A stretch of DNA of 64,000 nucleotides. Origin: Pontibacterium sinense. GTDB taxonomy: Bacteria > Pseudomonadota > Gammaproteobacteria > Pseudomonadales > Balneatricaceae. How positions within the stretch are numbered: the stretch's first letter is position 1; each line of letters opens with the position of its first letter. The stretch lies in contig NZ_JADEYS010000009.1 of NCBI RefSeq assembly GCF_015209595.1, forward strand, positions 1-64,000. Direction: 5' to 3'. Below are positions 16,511 through 24,256 of this stretch, piece after piece. Under the pieces are notes generated by a model. That model saw only the letters and a list, made by a program, of their open reading frames with translations. It was not told where the DNA came from and searched no databases. Position numbers and translations under genes: made by a program.

Positions 16511-16891
16511 TTACTCATAGTTGATTTGAATTCCATATGCATTGACTGCACGAGACCTTACCTTTTGTTCGCCTGAACCACTACATGAAATGGTAATTTC
16601 GATATCAGAGATCCATGAGTATGTAAGATCATCACAATATCCGGCAAATATCACATAGCCTTTATCTGGGGTGTTCACAGGCCTCCAAGAAAAAACCAGA
16701 TGTTGTCCATATGGGGCATGAGACCCTTCGCTCATTGACTGTATCTCTGTAATGAGATGGCGACCATCAGGTGATCTTTTGCTTGACGATATATCGTAAT
16801 CCACTCCATCAAAGAAATAGATCAATGCTCGTAAACTGATATAGCCGATTATCAGCAGAGAAAGAAATCCAATGACTATTTTACTTTTCAA
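16511..16891 (-). CDS. Cassette gene: membrane-anchored protein of unknown function
   Basis: The 126-residue protein has one N-terminal membrane helix (about 4-27, IVIGFLSLLIIGYISLRALI) and a soluble domain containing SSKRSPDGRHLITEIQSMS. The SPDG-R start of a beta strand resembles small exported proteins of unknown function. The first codon is TTG; no strong ribosome site is seen. It follows the DUF2750 gene by 31 nt with no attC between, so both may form one two-gene cassette. Confidence 0.55.
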   Translation of the reverse strand: MKSKIVIGFLSLLIIGYISLRALIYFFDGVDYDISSSKRSPDGRHLITEIQSMSEGSHAPYGQHLVFSWRPVNTPDKGYVIFAGYCDDLTYSWISDIEITISCSGSGEQKVRSRAVNAYGIQINYE

Positions 16892-16922
16892 TACTCGATG
16901 CCTGATGACTAATAACAGCTAA

Positions 16923-17318
16923 TTACTCGTATTTTGCCATTTCATTTAATAGCTCTTCTTTTAAATCGTGTGGTTCAATACACCAAAATGTCCATTCTTT
17001 GTTTGGAAACACGGCCACTTTAGCTTGGTCTTGTTCGAGTAGTGGCAACCAGTGATCAAGTAATTCCCCGAGACCTATTTCTGTTGCACTGTGGCCAGGA
17101 AAATTTTCATCTGCGATTTTCTGTGCGTATTCAGGATGCGGCCACAATGGAAAGTATTCAAACTCTTCTGGAGCTGCAGGAACGAGCCAGCCCTCATCAC
17201 TTTTGACACCCCACAGCTGTTCCCAGTCTGCGACCTTACTTACGAAGTGGCCGTATCTATCGAAGCTATCAAGCGCCAAGACTGCGTCGAACTGTTTTTC
17301 GTTCATCCTATATGGCAC
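16923..17318 (-). CDS. Cassette gene: DUF2750 protein
   Basis: The 131-residue protein shows the DUF2750 pattern: FVSKVADWEQLWGVKSDEGWLV, then EYFPLWPHPEYAQKIADENFPGH. The family is common in gammaproteobacterial genomes and integrons and has no known function. A GTG at 17318 has GGGAG 6 nt upstream; an ATG at 17306 is also possible. It is the first gene of the cassette that ends with attC site H. Confidence 0.8.
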   Translation of the reverse strand: MPYRMNEKQFDAVLALDSFDRYGHFVSKVADWEQLWGVKSDEGWLVPAAPEEFEYFPLWPHPEYAQKIADENFPGHSATEIGLGELLDHWLPLLEQDQAKVAVFPNKEWTFWCIEPHDLKEELLNEMAKYE

Positions 17319-17333
17319 TTAACTCTCCCTGAA

Positions 17334-17414
17334 ACATAACGCTCAGCGCACAGGCGAGGAGCGAAGCGACGAGTCCAGCCCGCTCGCGGGCGATTGTGGC
17401 GTGCCTTGTTATAG
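17334..17414 (-). other. attC site I (81 bp)
   Basis: The ends are ACATAAC (17334-17340) and GTTATAG (17408-17414). The GTTATAG core is identical to the start of the Excalibur cassette (rc of CTATAAC, 17730-17736), which fixes both borders of that cassette. Confidence 0.9.
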
Positions 17415-17422
17415 CTCATACG

Positions 17423-17713
17423 CTAAAAACGGGAGTCGTTTTCACAAGGCACACCATCACGATCACCGTCCATTTTGGTATTAGGGCAATGGTTAATGAA
17501 ATACACTGCCTCTGCACGTGAGGTCATTTGACTGCAGTGCTGACGCCCATCGCATGAGAACTGTGGATCTGGGGTATAACGTACGGATTCCACCGCCTGC
17601 TCCCGTAATGGCTCAGCATAAACGGGGTTAGGGGTGTTTGTAGACTTTTGGTAGTACTGCCACCCAGCGGCAACAACTAAAGCTAGTAATAACAGCTTTC
17701 TCAACGTGAACAT
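17423..17713 (-). CDS. Cassette gene: Excalibur calcium-binding domain protein
   Basis: The 96-residue protein has an N-terminal hydrophobic helix (RKLLLLALVVAAGWQYY) that acts as an anchor or signal. It ends in an Excalibur domain: CSQMTSRAEAVYFINHCPN, then KMDGDRDGVPCEND. The DxDxDG loop binds calcium and the cysteines are conserved. The Excalibur domain is usually found at the C-terminus of exported proteins and nucleases. The same domain with a short leader is frequent as a stand-alone gene. It is the first cassette of the array, nearest to where an attI site would be. Confidence 0.8.
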   Translation of the reverse strand: MFTLRKLLLLALVVAAGWQYYQKSTNTPNPVYAEPLREQAVESVRYTPDPQFSCDGRQHCSQMTSRAEAVYFINHCPNTKMDGDRDGVPCENDSRF

Positions 17714-17729
17714 CCTTATTTAAATAGAG

Positions 17730-17760
17730 CTATAACAGCTAAATAGACGTCAATTTGACG
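17730..17760 (-). promoter_or_regulatory. Right border of the cassette array, possible promoter
   Basis: CTATAAC at 17730-17736 is the start heptamer of the first cassette. Beyond it the minus strand reads CAAATTGACGTCTATTTAGC, with TTGACG at 17753-17748 as a possible -35 box. No good -10 box at standard spacing is visible. The rest of the 17761-18130 gap holds no ORF and no second attC that I can see. Confidence 0.35.
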
Positions 17761-18135
17761 TGTTTAAACGCGTCAGTTTGATATATATCCCCGAGGAAGG
17801 TTTGGGAAGAAAGGAAGGGTAATACGATGATATGCATACGTTTTCCTTAACGTCTCTTCGATTCCCATCCGGGGAAATGCATCAAATTGATACACTATCC
17901 TGACATAGCTCTGGCTCAGAGTTCAACGAAAAAAATCAGGTGTAATTTTTGGGCGAAGTGTTGCGCATCCCTACGACTGTTGAGACGTGCATTCAGGTGT
18001 GGTTTCTAGACTAGGTATTGGATCAACACCGCAGCTATTGCGGTAAAGGGCGTGATGGAAGGACTTAGCTGATTGCTGCTCGTCGCCCCGCCAGTTACGT
18101 CTACCCACTTTCAAATATCCCCACCTCCAAAACGC

Positions 18136-18157
18136 AAAAAACCGGCACTAGGCCGGC
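18136..18157 (-). terminator. Terminator of the aldehyde dehydrogenase-RidA operon
   Basis: On the minus strand, GCCGGCCTAGTGCCGG is followed by TTTTTT. The stem is 5 bp of pure G/C. It lies 66 nt past the RidA stop codon. Confidence 0.7.
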
Positions 18158-18223
18158 TCTTGGTTTCACGAGTAGGGACAATTCGTGAAACAACCATCTC
18201 AGAAAAAGGGACAATTCCTGAAA

Positions 18224-18604
18224 TTAGCTCTGTGGCACCGCTGCGTAAGCAACGACTTCACACAACATCTCTTCACGTGCCAGACCGGCAACGATCATCG
18301 CTGCGCGGTTTGGATACGGTGCTTCGAAGTATTCTGCGTATACCTTGTTGAACACAGGCAACTGAGAACGATCAGTTACGTAGATCAGGACCTGTGTCAC
18401 ATCATCCATGGTCAGCTCAGCGGCTTCGATGGTGTGCTTGAAGTTGTCCATCGTCTGACGTGCCTGAGCTTCGATACCGCCCTCGACTACGTTACCTTCA
18501 GCATCGATAGGGATCTGTGCGGTAGACAAAGTGCCGTTAGCGATGATCGCCCATTCCAGTGGCGCTTTAGATGCAAAAAGTTCGGTCTTAACTGCTTTTT
18601 TCAT
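18224..18604 (-). CDS. RidA/YjgF-family protein, last gene of the catabolic operon
   Basis: RidA proteins deaminate reactive enamine or imine intermediates released by PLP enzymes and dehydrogenases. The 126-residue protein ends YPNRAAMIVAGLAREEMLCEVVAYAAV, with the arginine and glutamate that bind substrate in active RidA. The ATG at 18604 is preferred; a TTG 12 nt earlier is in frame. It is separated from the BCCT gene by a 12-bp inverted repeat. Its presence suggests that the pathway releases an imine. Confidence 0.88.
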   Translation of the reverse strand: MKKAVKTELFASKAPLEWAIIANGTLSTAQIPIDAEGNVVEGGIEAQARQTMDNFKHTIEAAELTMDDVTQVLIYVTDRSQLPVFNKVYAEYFEAPYPNRAAMIVAGLAREEMLCEVVAYAAVPQS

Positions 18605-18650
18605 AGGAGTGTTCAACGTTTATCTAACAATAAAAAGAAGGAATGAATCA

Positions 18651-18700
18651 CCTATCGCAGCTACCTGCCCCGTCAGGGCGTTTGGCGCAGCTGCGATAGG
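18651..18700 (-). other. Inverted repeat between BCCT transporter and RidA genes
   Basis: CCTATCGCAGCT (18651-18662) and AGCTGCGATAGG (18689-18700) are perfect 12-bp arms; a nested GCCC/GGGC stem lies in the loop. There is no T-run, so it may stabilise or process the operon mRNA. Confidence 0.65.
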
Positions 18701-18718
18701 TTGAGCGTCAGGCGCTGA

Positions 18719-20293
18719 TTACAGGCCCTGCTCTTTTGCCATTTTGTTGGCGATCTGTGGTGCGGTCCAAAGTGATGGCAGCAGTACCAGAGATACCGGT
18801 ACAGCGGTCACAACAATGAAGGACTGTAGCGCTGAGATACCACCGGAACCGATGGAGATAAGCAGTGCAGCCATCACACCCATCATGATGCCCCAGAACA
18901 CACGCACACCAGACTGCGGGTGATCGGTACCGGTCATTACCATGGATACCGCGTAGGTCATGGAGTCACCGGTGGTCGCAACAAAGATCGTCGTCAGGAT
19001 CAGGAACAGTACAGAGATCAGGAAGCCCATCGGCAGCTGTTCAGTGATCGCCAAGAGTGCAGCTGGCAGGTTAAAGCCAGTGAACGGCTCGGAGATAACA
19101 CCCGGGTTAGCCAGTTCGAATGACAGACCCGCACCACCGACGATAGTGAACCAGAAGCAGGTGATGATCGGTGCAACAACAGAGATCAGCAGGACCATTT
19201 CACGGATCGTACGGCCACGGGAGATACGTGCTACGAACATCGCCATCAGCGGGCCGTAACCCAGGAACCAACCCCAGAAGAACACAGTCCACCAGTCCAA
19301 CCAGCCCGTATTTGCACGGAAGGTAGCCATCGGGATGAACTCTTTAACGTAGATACCGAAAGAGTGCAGGTAACCGTCGATGATGAAGGCGGTTGGGCCA
19401 AACACCAGAATGAATGCCATCAGACCCACCGCCAGAATGACGTTGGCACGACTCAGAATCTGGATACCACGGTTAACACCGCTTACAGCAGACAGCGTGT
19501 AGATACCGATCAGACCGATAAGAATCGCTACCTGAGTGCCGTAGGTATTCGGGATACCAAACAGTTTTTCCAGACCAAAGCTCACCTGCAGACCCAGGAA
19601 ACCGATCGGGCCGACCGTACCGGCCACAACCGCCAATACACAGCTGGAATCAACAATTGCACCCAGCGGGCCTTTCATGACGCGGTCACCAAATACTGGG
19701 TACAGCAGTGTACGCGGCTTCAGCGGCAGGCCTTTTTCATAGTGCAGGTACATGAAGACGATACCTGTCAGGCTGCCCAGAATCGCCCATGCCAGGAAAC
19801 CCCAGTGCATGAAGCTCTGTGCCAGTGCGTTATACGCTGCCTGTGCAGTACCGGTTTCAGCACCCTCGCCCGCAAACAACGGCGGCGGAGACGTGAAGTG
19901 AGCCATCGGTTCAGCCGCCGCCCAGAACACACCACCACCTGCAAGTAAGGTACACATGATGATGGAGATCCACTGGAAGGTGGTGATCTCAGGTGTTTTG
20001 ATACCACCCAGAACAACCGCACCGGTGCGGCCAACAGCCAGAAACAGGCCGATAATAAAGGTCAGCAGCAACAGAATCTGCCAGTATGCGCCGAACATCT
20101 TCGTCGAAGAGGCGAACGCAGTGTTTACCCAACCGGACACCAGTTCGATGTCGTACAGAGCAAACGCGGCGAACAGCGCGAGCACACCTCCACTGATCAG
20201 GAAGACGGGAAGATCCACCCCTGCCAGCAGTGATTTTTTGTCTGGCATCTGCAGCTCCTGATTAGAAGTCGGTGCCTGTGTCGTTGTATTCAT
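18719..20293 (-). CDS. BCCT-family betaine/carnitine/choline-type transporter
   Basis: The 524-residue protein has 12 membrane segments and the BCCT signatures GGGVFWAAAEPMAHFTSPPP and WWTVFFWGWFLGYGPLMAMFVARISRGRTIREM. It lacks the long C-terminal osmosensor tail of BetP-type carriers. The family imports quaternary ammonium or similar zwitterionic compounds. AGGAG lies 6 nt before the ATG. Its place in an operon with a dehydrogenase and an M19 protein points to uptake for catabolism and not for osmoprotection. Exact substrate unknown. Confidence 0.92.
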   Translation of the reverse strand: MNTTTQAPTSNQELQMPDKKSLLAGVDLPVFLISGGVLALFAAFALYDIELVSGWVNTAFASSTKMFGAYWQILLLLTFIIGLFLAVGRTGAVVLGGIKTPEITTFQWISIIMCTLLAGGGVFWAAAEPMAHFTSPPPLFAGEGAETGTAQAAYNALAQSFMHWGFLAWAILGSLTGIVFMYLHYEKGLPLKPRTLLYPVFGDRVMKGPLGAIVDSSCVLAVVAGTVGPIGFLGLQVSFGLEKLFGIPNTYGTQVAILIGLIGIYTLSAVSGVNRGIQILSRANVILAVGLMAFILVFGPTAFIIDGYLHSFGIYVKEFIPMATFRANTGWLDWWTVFFWGWFLGYGPLMAMFVARISRGRTIREMVLLISVVAPIITCFWFTIVGGAGLSFELANPGVISEPFTGFNLPAALLAITEQLPMGFLISVLFLILTTIFVATTGDSMTYAVSMVMTGTDHPQSGVRVFWGIMMGVMAALLISIGSGGISALQSFIVVTAVPVSLVLLPSLWTAPQIANKMAKEQGL

Positions 20294-20351
20294 ATTAGTC
20301 TCCTGACGGGGCTCTTATATTTATGATTTCTCAGTCAGAGTGCTTCGGAAC

Positions 20352-20388
20352 CCACACAGCTATCCGGTGCACCAGAGATGCTGTGTGG
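20352..20388 (-). other. Hairpin between M19 gene and BCCT gene
   Basis: CCACACAGC (20352-20360) pairs with GCTGTGTGG (20380-20388) across a 19-nt loop. There is no strong T-run on the minus strand. It may be a partial terminator or a processing element within the operon. Confidence 0.5.
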
Positions 20389-20425
20389 TTTTCCATTCGA
20401 ATGTAGTGAGTAGTTCAGGGTTGGA

Positions 20426-21427
20426 TTAGCGCTGTGGCCTCAGTGCTTCATCCAGATAGTTCACCCAGTTCAGGCCCATCACCTTAGCCACATCCTCATC
20501 ACTGAAACCGCGTGCTTGCAGTCCCGCTGTGATGTTTGGAAAATCCCGGCTGTCACGGAACCATGACAGTGGGCTTGGCCAGTCCGCATTGGACTTGGAA
20601 CCTTCACCGTAATCTTTCTCTTTCGACCAACGTCCGTTTCGCATCCATTCGAGGACAGACAGTGGCTGGTCCTGACACAGGTCAGTCCCGATGCCGATAT
20701 GATCTATGCCCATCAGGTCAGCCGTGCTGGCCACCATGTCGCAGAAATCATCCAGCGTGCAATCTGATCCGTTCTTCAGGTGGAACGGATAAAGACTGAA
20801 GCCCAACAGGCCGCCAGACTCACCCAATGCCTTCAGCACCGTGTCAGACTTGTTACGTTTCGCCGCGTGGAAGCTGGTAGGATTCGCGTGGGAGATCACA
20901 ATCGGACGTTCCGACAGCTCAATCGCATCCAGCGTGCTACGTTCGCCGCTGTGGCTCATGTCCACCACCATGCCAACGCGGTTCATCTCTTGAATCACCT
21001 GTTTACCGAAGCGGGTAACACCACTGTCTTCCGCTTCGTAACAACCGCAGGCCAGCAGGCTCTGGTTGTTGTAGGTGAGCTGCATGATCATCAGGTTCAG
21101 CTCGCGCATCACCTCAACCATGCCGATGTCATCTTCGATCGGCGAGCAGTTCTGCGCGCCGAACATGATGCCTACTTTGCCCAACTCTTTCGCCAGACGG
21201 ATATCCGCCGTGCTCTTGATTGGCATGATCAGATCGCTGTTGTACTCGAAGTGACGGTTCCACTCCGCAATACGCAGCAAGGTCTCGCGAATCTGCTCGT
21301 GGTATACGATGGTGACATGCACCATCGTTACCCCACCTTCGCGCAGCTGTTCGAAGATCTGACGGTTCCAGTTGGAATACTGGAGACCGTCGACAACGAT
21401 CAGGTCTTTATGCAGATTTTGGTTCAT
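20426..21427 (-). CDS. M19 membrane-dipeptidase-family protein lacking the HxD metal motif
   Basis: The 333-residue protein has the M19 (renal dipeptidase-like) TIM-barrel pattern: VVDMSHSGERSTLDAI with His159, PIVISHANPTSFH with His180, and GIGTDL with Asp249. The canonical N-terminal DxHxD is replaced by DGLQYSNWN (about 13-21), and the bridging Glu region reads FGAQNCSPI. So three usual zinc ligands are missing. Similar divergent M19 proteins occur in bacterial methylated-amine catabolic clusters, which suits the BCCT neighbour. GGAG lies upstream of the ATG at 21427, 14 nt after the dehydrogenase. Dipeptidase activity is doubtful. Confidence 0.8.
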   Translation of the reverse strand: MNQNLHKDLIVVDGLQYSNWNRQIFEQLREGGVTMVHVTIVYHEQIRETLLRIAEWNRHFEYNSDLIMPIKSTADIRLAKELGKVGIMFGAQNCSPIEDDIGMVEVMRELNLMIMQLTYNNQSLLACGCYEAEDSGVTRFGKQVIQEMNRVGMVVDMSHSGERSTLDAIELSERPIVISHANPTSFHAAKRNKSDTVLKALGESGGLLGFSLYPFHLKNGSDCTLDDFCDMVASTADLMGIDHIGIGTDLCQDQPLSVLEWMRNGRWSKEKDYGEGSKSNADWPSPLSWFRDSRDFPNITAGLQARGFSDEDVAKVMGLNWVNYLDEALRPQR

Positions 21428-21440
21428 AGGCCTGCTCCGG

Positions 21441-22883
21441 TTACGCACGGATGTAGGTGGTTTTCACAACGGTGTAGAACTCTTTCGCGTACGTGCCCTG
21501 TTCGCGTGGACCGAAGCTGGAATCTTTACGACCGCCAAACGGTACGTGGTAATCAGTACCCGCTGTTGGCAGGTTCACCATTGCACAACCGGTTTTCGCA
21601 CGACGTTTAAAGTCAGTTGCGTACTTCAGGGATTCTGTGCAGATACCGCCAGTCAGACCGAAGTTGGTGTCGTTCAGAGTCGCCAGTGCTTCTTCGTAGT
21701 CTTTAACCTTGATGATGCACGCGATTGGCGCGAACGCTTCTTCACGGTTGATCGTCATATCGTTGGTGGTTTCTGTGAACAGAGCTGGCTGCATGTAGTA
21801 GCCTTCTTTCTCTTCGTTCAGCACTTCACCGCCGCAGATCAGGTTGCCGCCTTCTTTCTTAGCCAGCTCCAGATATTCCAGGTTCTGTTCCATCTGACGC
21901 GCGTCAGCAACAGCACCGATGTGAACGCCTTCTTTCAGCGGATGACCGACAACCAGTTTCTGCATGCGAGCAACCATCGCTTCAACGAAACGATCATGGA
22001 TGCCTTCAGTCACGATCAAACGGGAAGATGCAGTACATTTCTGACCGGTACCACCGAATGCACCACCGACAGCGCACTCAACTGCGTTGTCCAGATCCGC
22101 ATCATCCAGAACGATCAGCGCGTTCTTGCTGCCCATTTCCAGCTGACACTTAACCAGATTCACTGCAGTAGCGGCTGCCACTTTACGACCTGTTTCAAGA
22201 GAACCGGTGAATGTCAGTGCGTTGATGTCGCGGGAGTTGATCATCACATCGCCCACCTGAGAGCCAGGGCCCATGACCAGGTTGAACGTGCCAGCAGGCA
22301 GACCCTGACGGGAGATGATCTCAGTCAGTGCCCATGCAGATGCAGGGACCTGGTTTGCTGGTTTCCAAACAATCGCGTTACCGAATGCCAGTGCTGGAGC
22401 AATTTTCCAAGCGCCGGTTGCAGTCGGGAAGTTCCACGGAGTGATGATGCCAACAACACCAACAGGCTCACGGCGTGTTTCGATTTCAACACCCGGACGT
22501 ACAGAGTCGGCTGTTTCACCCATCTGACGCAGGACTTCAGCCGCGTAGTAGTGGAAGAACTGACCGGAGCGGTAAGTTTCACCCACGCCTTCAGCCAGTG
22601 TTTTACCTTCTTCACGTGCCAGGATTTCACCCAGCTCGTCTTTACGGGCGATCAGCTCGTCACCGATTGCCATCAGCACAGAGTAGCGCTGTTCCAGACC
22701 ACTCTTCTGCCATTCTTCCTGACCCTGGATGGCAGCAGCAATTGCTGCTTCAGTCTGCGCTTTATCAGCCTGCGCGTAGTGACCAATGACGTCGCTGGTG
22801 TCGGCCGGGCTGATGTTTGCCACGGTACCGGAACCTTCTACCCACTCACCTGCGATGTAATTACGAAAAACTGATTCAGACAT
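21441..22883 (-). CDS. NAD(P)-dependent aldehyde dehydrogenase (2,5-dioxovalerate dehydrogenase-like)
   Basis: The 480-residue ALDH shows GIITPWNFP with Asn151, LEMGSKNA with the general base Glu249, and GGTGQKCTASSR with catalytic Cys283. The C-terminal stretch MVNLPTAGTDYHVPFGGRKDSS is typical of alpha-ketoglutaric semialdehyde dehydrogenases. These turn 2,5-dioxopentanoate into 2-oxoglutarate in hydroxyproline and sugar-acid pathways. Substrate assignment is inference. GGAGG lies 5 nt before the ATG at 22883; the GTG 12 nt earlier overlaps that site and is rejected. It is the first gene of the operon. Confidence 0.88.
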   Translation of the reverse strand: MSESVFRNYIAGEWVEGSGTVANISPADTSDVIGHYAQADKAQTEAAIAAAIQGQEEWQKSGLEQRYSVLMAIGDELIARKDELGEILAREEGKTLAEGVGETYRSGQFFHYYAAEVLRQMGETADSVRPGVEIETRREPVGVVGIITPWNFPTATGAWKIAPALAFGNAIVWKPANQVPASAWALTEIISRQGLPAGTFNLVMGPGSQVGDVMINSRDINALTFTGSLETGRKVAAATAVNLVKCQLEMGSKNALIVLDDADLDNAVECAVGGAFGGTGQKCTASSRLIVTEGIHDRFVEAMVARMQKLVVGHPLKEGVHIGAVADARQMEQNLEYLELAKKEGGNLICGGEVLNEEKEGYYMQPALFTETTNDMTINREEAFAPIACIIKVKDYEEALATLNDTNFGLTGGICTESLKYATDFKRRAKTGCAMVNLPTAGTDYHVPFGGRKDSSFGPREQGTYAKEFYTVVKTTYIRA

Positions 22884-22957
22884 GTTTACCTCCACAAAGT
22901 TGATGGATTCATCTTATGGCGCATGTTTTAATAATAAAAATTAATAAATAATATTTG

Positions 22958-22979
22958 GCGATAAGGTTTATTTATCACC
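22958..22979. promoter_or_regulatory. Inverted-repeat operator in the ALDH/LysR divergent promoter
   Basis: The 17-bp core GATAAGGTTTATTTATC (22960-22976) has GATAA/TTATC arms, flanked by GG and CC. A near-identical copy (15 of 17 bases) lies at 24240-24256, upstream of the 569-aa gene. The best candidate binder is the adjacent LysR protein. Confidence 0.7.
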
Positions 22980-23023
22980 AGACGTAACAACATGAAATTA
23001 CGCATATTCAGGAGAGAGTCGCC

Positions 23024-23923
23024 ATGTTGCCTGAACTGAAAATCGCCCAGCTGAGACACTTCGTATGGGTTGCTGAGTTAAAGGGATTTCATGCCGCCGC
23101 CGAAAAAGCGCATCGCACCCAGCCTGCTATTTCGTTATCGATTAAGGATCTGGAGAACAAACTGGGGGAATCCCTGTTTGAGAAGCGCAATGCAAAAGCG
23201 GCCAATGCGGAGCTGACGCCCTTCGGTAAACACTTTATGCCGCAGGCGAAAGAACTGATCGCCCATCATGATCGCATTGCGCAAGATATGACGTTGATGG
23301 CCAATCATAAAACCGGTCACCTGCGTCTGGCGTCAGTACCCTCGATTGCAAGCCGTATGTTGCCGGAGATTCTTTCCAAATTTATCGAGAACGCCCCTGA
23401 CCTGCATATCAGCTTCTATGACGATAATGCAGGTGCCGTACTCAATATGGTGGAAAACCAGCAGGTGGATTTTGGTATCGCCAGCTTGTGGCACGCGCAT
23501 GAGCACAGCGACAAAACCTTTACACCGATATGGGAAGATCAGATCGGCGTGGTATGCCGTGTTGATCATCCGTTGGCCCGTCGCAAAACATTGCATTGGG
23601 AAACGCTGCGCGAACACCGCCTGATCAGTAACGGTACGTCTCGCCTGTTGCAAGATACCGAAGCGGAACCTTTGCTGGGCGATTCACAGTTCTATATCTC
23701 CAACATGATCTCGCTCGTCGCGATGCTGGAAGCGGGTATGGGTATCACCACCCTGCCGTGGTTTGCCTTTCCTGAAGAAAGCACCAAGCTGAAGTTCATC
23801 CCGTTGACCTCTCCTAGCGTGATCCGCCAGATCGGTATCGTGCAGATGAGCAACAAGTCGCTCACACCTGCAGCGGATTCGTTGGTGAAGTTTATTTTGG
23901 AGCATGCCCAGCAGTCGGAGTAA
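23024..23923 (+). CDS. LysR-family transcriptional regulator of the catabolic locus
   Basis: The 299-residue protein has the LysR winged helix (about 8-67, with FHAAAEKAHRTQPAISLSIKDLENKLGESLFEKR) and the periplasmic-binding-fold effector domain after residue 95. AGGAGAG lies 9 nt before the ATG. It is divergent from the ALDH-M19-BCCT-RidA operon, and its promoter region holds a GATAAG...TTATC operator that recurs upstream of the next operon. It therefore probably controls both sets in response to a pathway metabolite. Confidence 0.92.
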   Translation: MLPELKIAQLRHFVWVAELKGFHAAAEKAHRTQPAISLSIKDLENKLGESLFEKRNAKAANAELTPFGKHFMPQAKELIAHHDRIAQDMTLMANHKTGHLRLASVPSIASRMLPEILSKFIENAPDLHISFYDDNAGAVLNMVENQQVDFGIASLWHAHEHSDKTFTPIWEDQIGVVCRVDHPLARRKTLHWETLREHRLISNGTSRLLQDTEAEPLLGDSQFYISNMISLVAMLEAGMGITTLPWFAFPEESTKLKFIPLTSPSVIRQIGIVQMSNKSLTPAADSLVKFILEHAQQSE

Positions 23924-23946
23924 GTCGATTGATTTGGCCGATAGGT

Positions 23947-24090
23947 GTTGGGAATCGCGTTGCTCGTCCCAACCTACACAGTCCCAATCTCCGGAGCTCC
24001 CGTAGGTTGGGACGAGCGCAGCGATTCCCAACACACACAGTCGACCACCTCACCACATCGTAGGTTGGGACGAGCACAGCGATTCCCAAC
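23947..24090. repeat. Three family A palindromic repeats
   Basis: Copies lie at 23947-23976 (inverted), 24003-24032 and 24061-24090. Each is 30 bp and can fold through GTTGGGA/TCCCAAC. The first lies 24 nt after the LysR stop codon and may help terminate transcription or protect the 3' end. From 24091 to 24239 I see nothing further. Confidence 0.8.
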
Positions 24091-24239
24091 AACACACCTA
24101 CACCCTAACCACACCGCCCCAACGCCCCTTAAACCCTTAAATCTCGACACCGCCAATCACCCTTCCAAAATAATCGCTATCCGACCCACTCACCCAAACC
24201 GCTCATAACCATAGAAAAAATAATACTTTTCACTACTTT

Positions 24240-24256
24240 GATAAGGTTCACTTATC
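24240..24256. promoter_or_regulatory. Second copy of the LysR-type operator, upstream of the 569-aa gene
   Basis: GATAAGGTTCACTTATC matches the operator at 22960-22976 at 15 of 17 positions and keeps both arms intact. A reversed half-site GATAAACC lies at about 24286-24293. The start codon is about 310 nt downstream, so a long leader or a further promoter probably lies between. Confidence 0.65.

Larger units (their letters stand above)
11627..17736 (-). mobile_element. Integron gene-cassette array without integrase (CALIN), nine attC sites
   Basis: Ten AT-rich ORFs, all on the minus strand, are separated by nine 75-101-bp imperfect palindromes that begin and end with TAACGC/GCGTTA-type core boxes, the form of attC sites. 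Each ORF is followed by one such site, except one pair that shares a site. In six of nine cassettes the heptamer at the cassette start (for example GTTATAG at 17736-17730) exactly matches the R'' box of that cassette's own attC (CTATAAC on the minus strand, 17414-17408). That is expected only if the units excise as circles. No tyrosine recombinase frame exists in the window, in particular not at the expected right end (17737-18223). Confidence 0.9.

Noticed and set aside
17737-18223. Integron integrase at the right end of the array
   Set aside because: No frame of more than a few dozen codons exists there, and no tyrosine recombinase signature is seen anywhere in the window.
21372-22874. Long plus-strand open frame (500 codons) antisense to the aldehyde dehydrogenase
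   Set aside because: It is Cys-, His- and Thr-rich with no domain pattern and lies wholly opposite a clear ALDH. It is a codon-bias shadow of a well-expressed gene.
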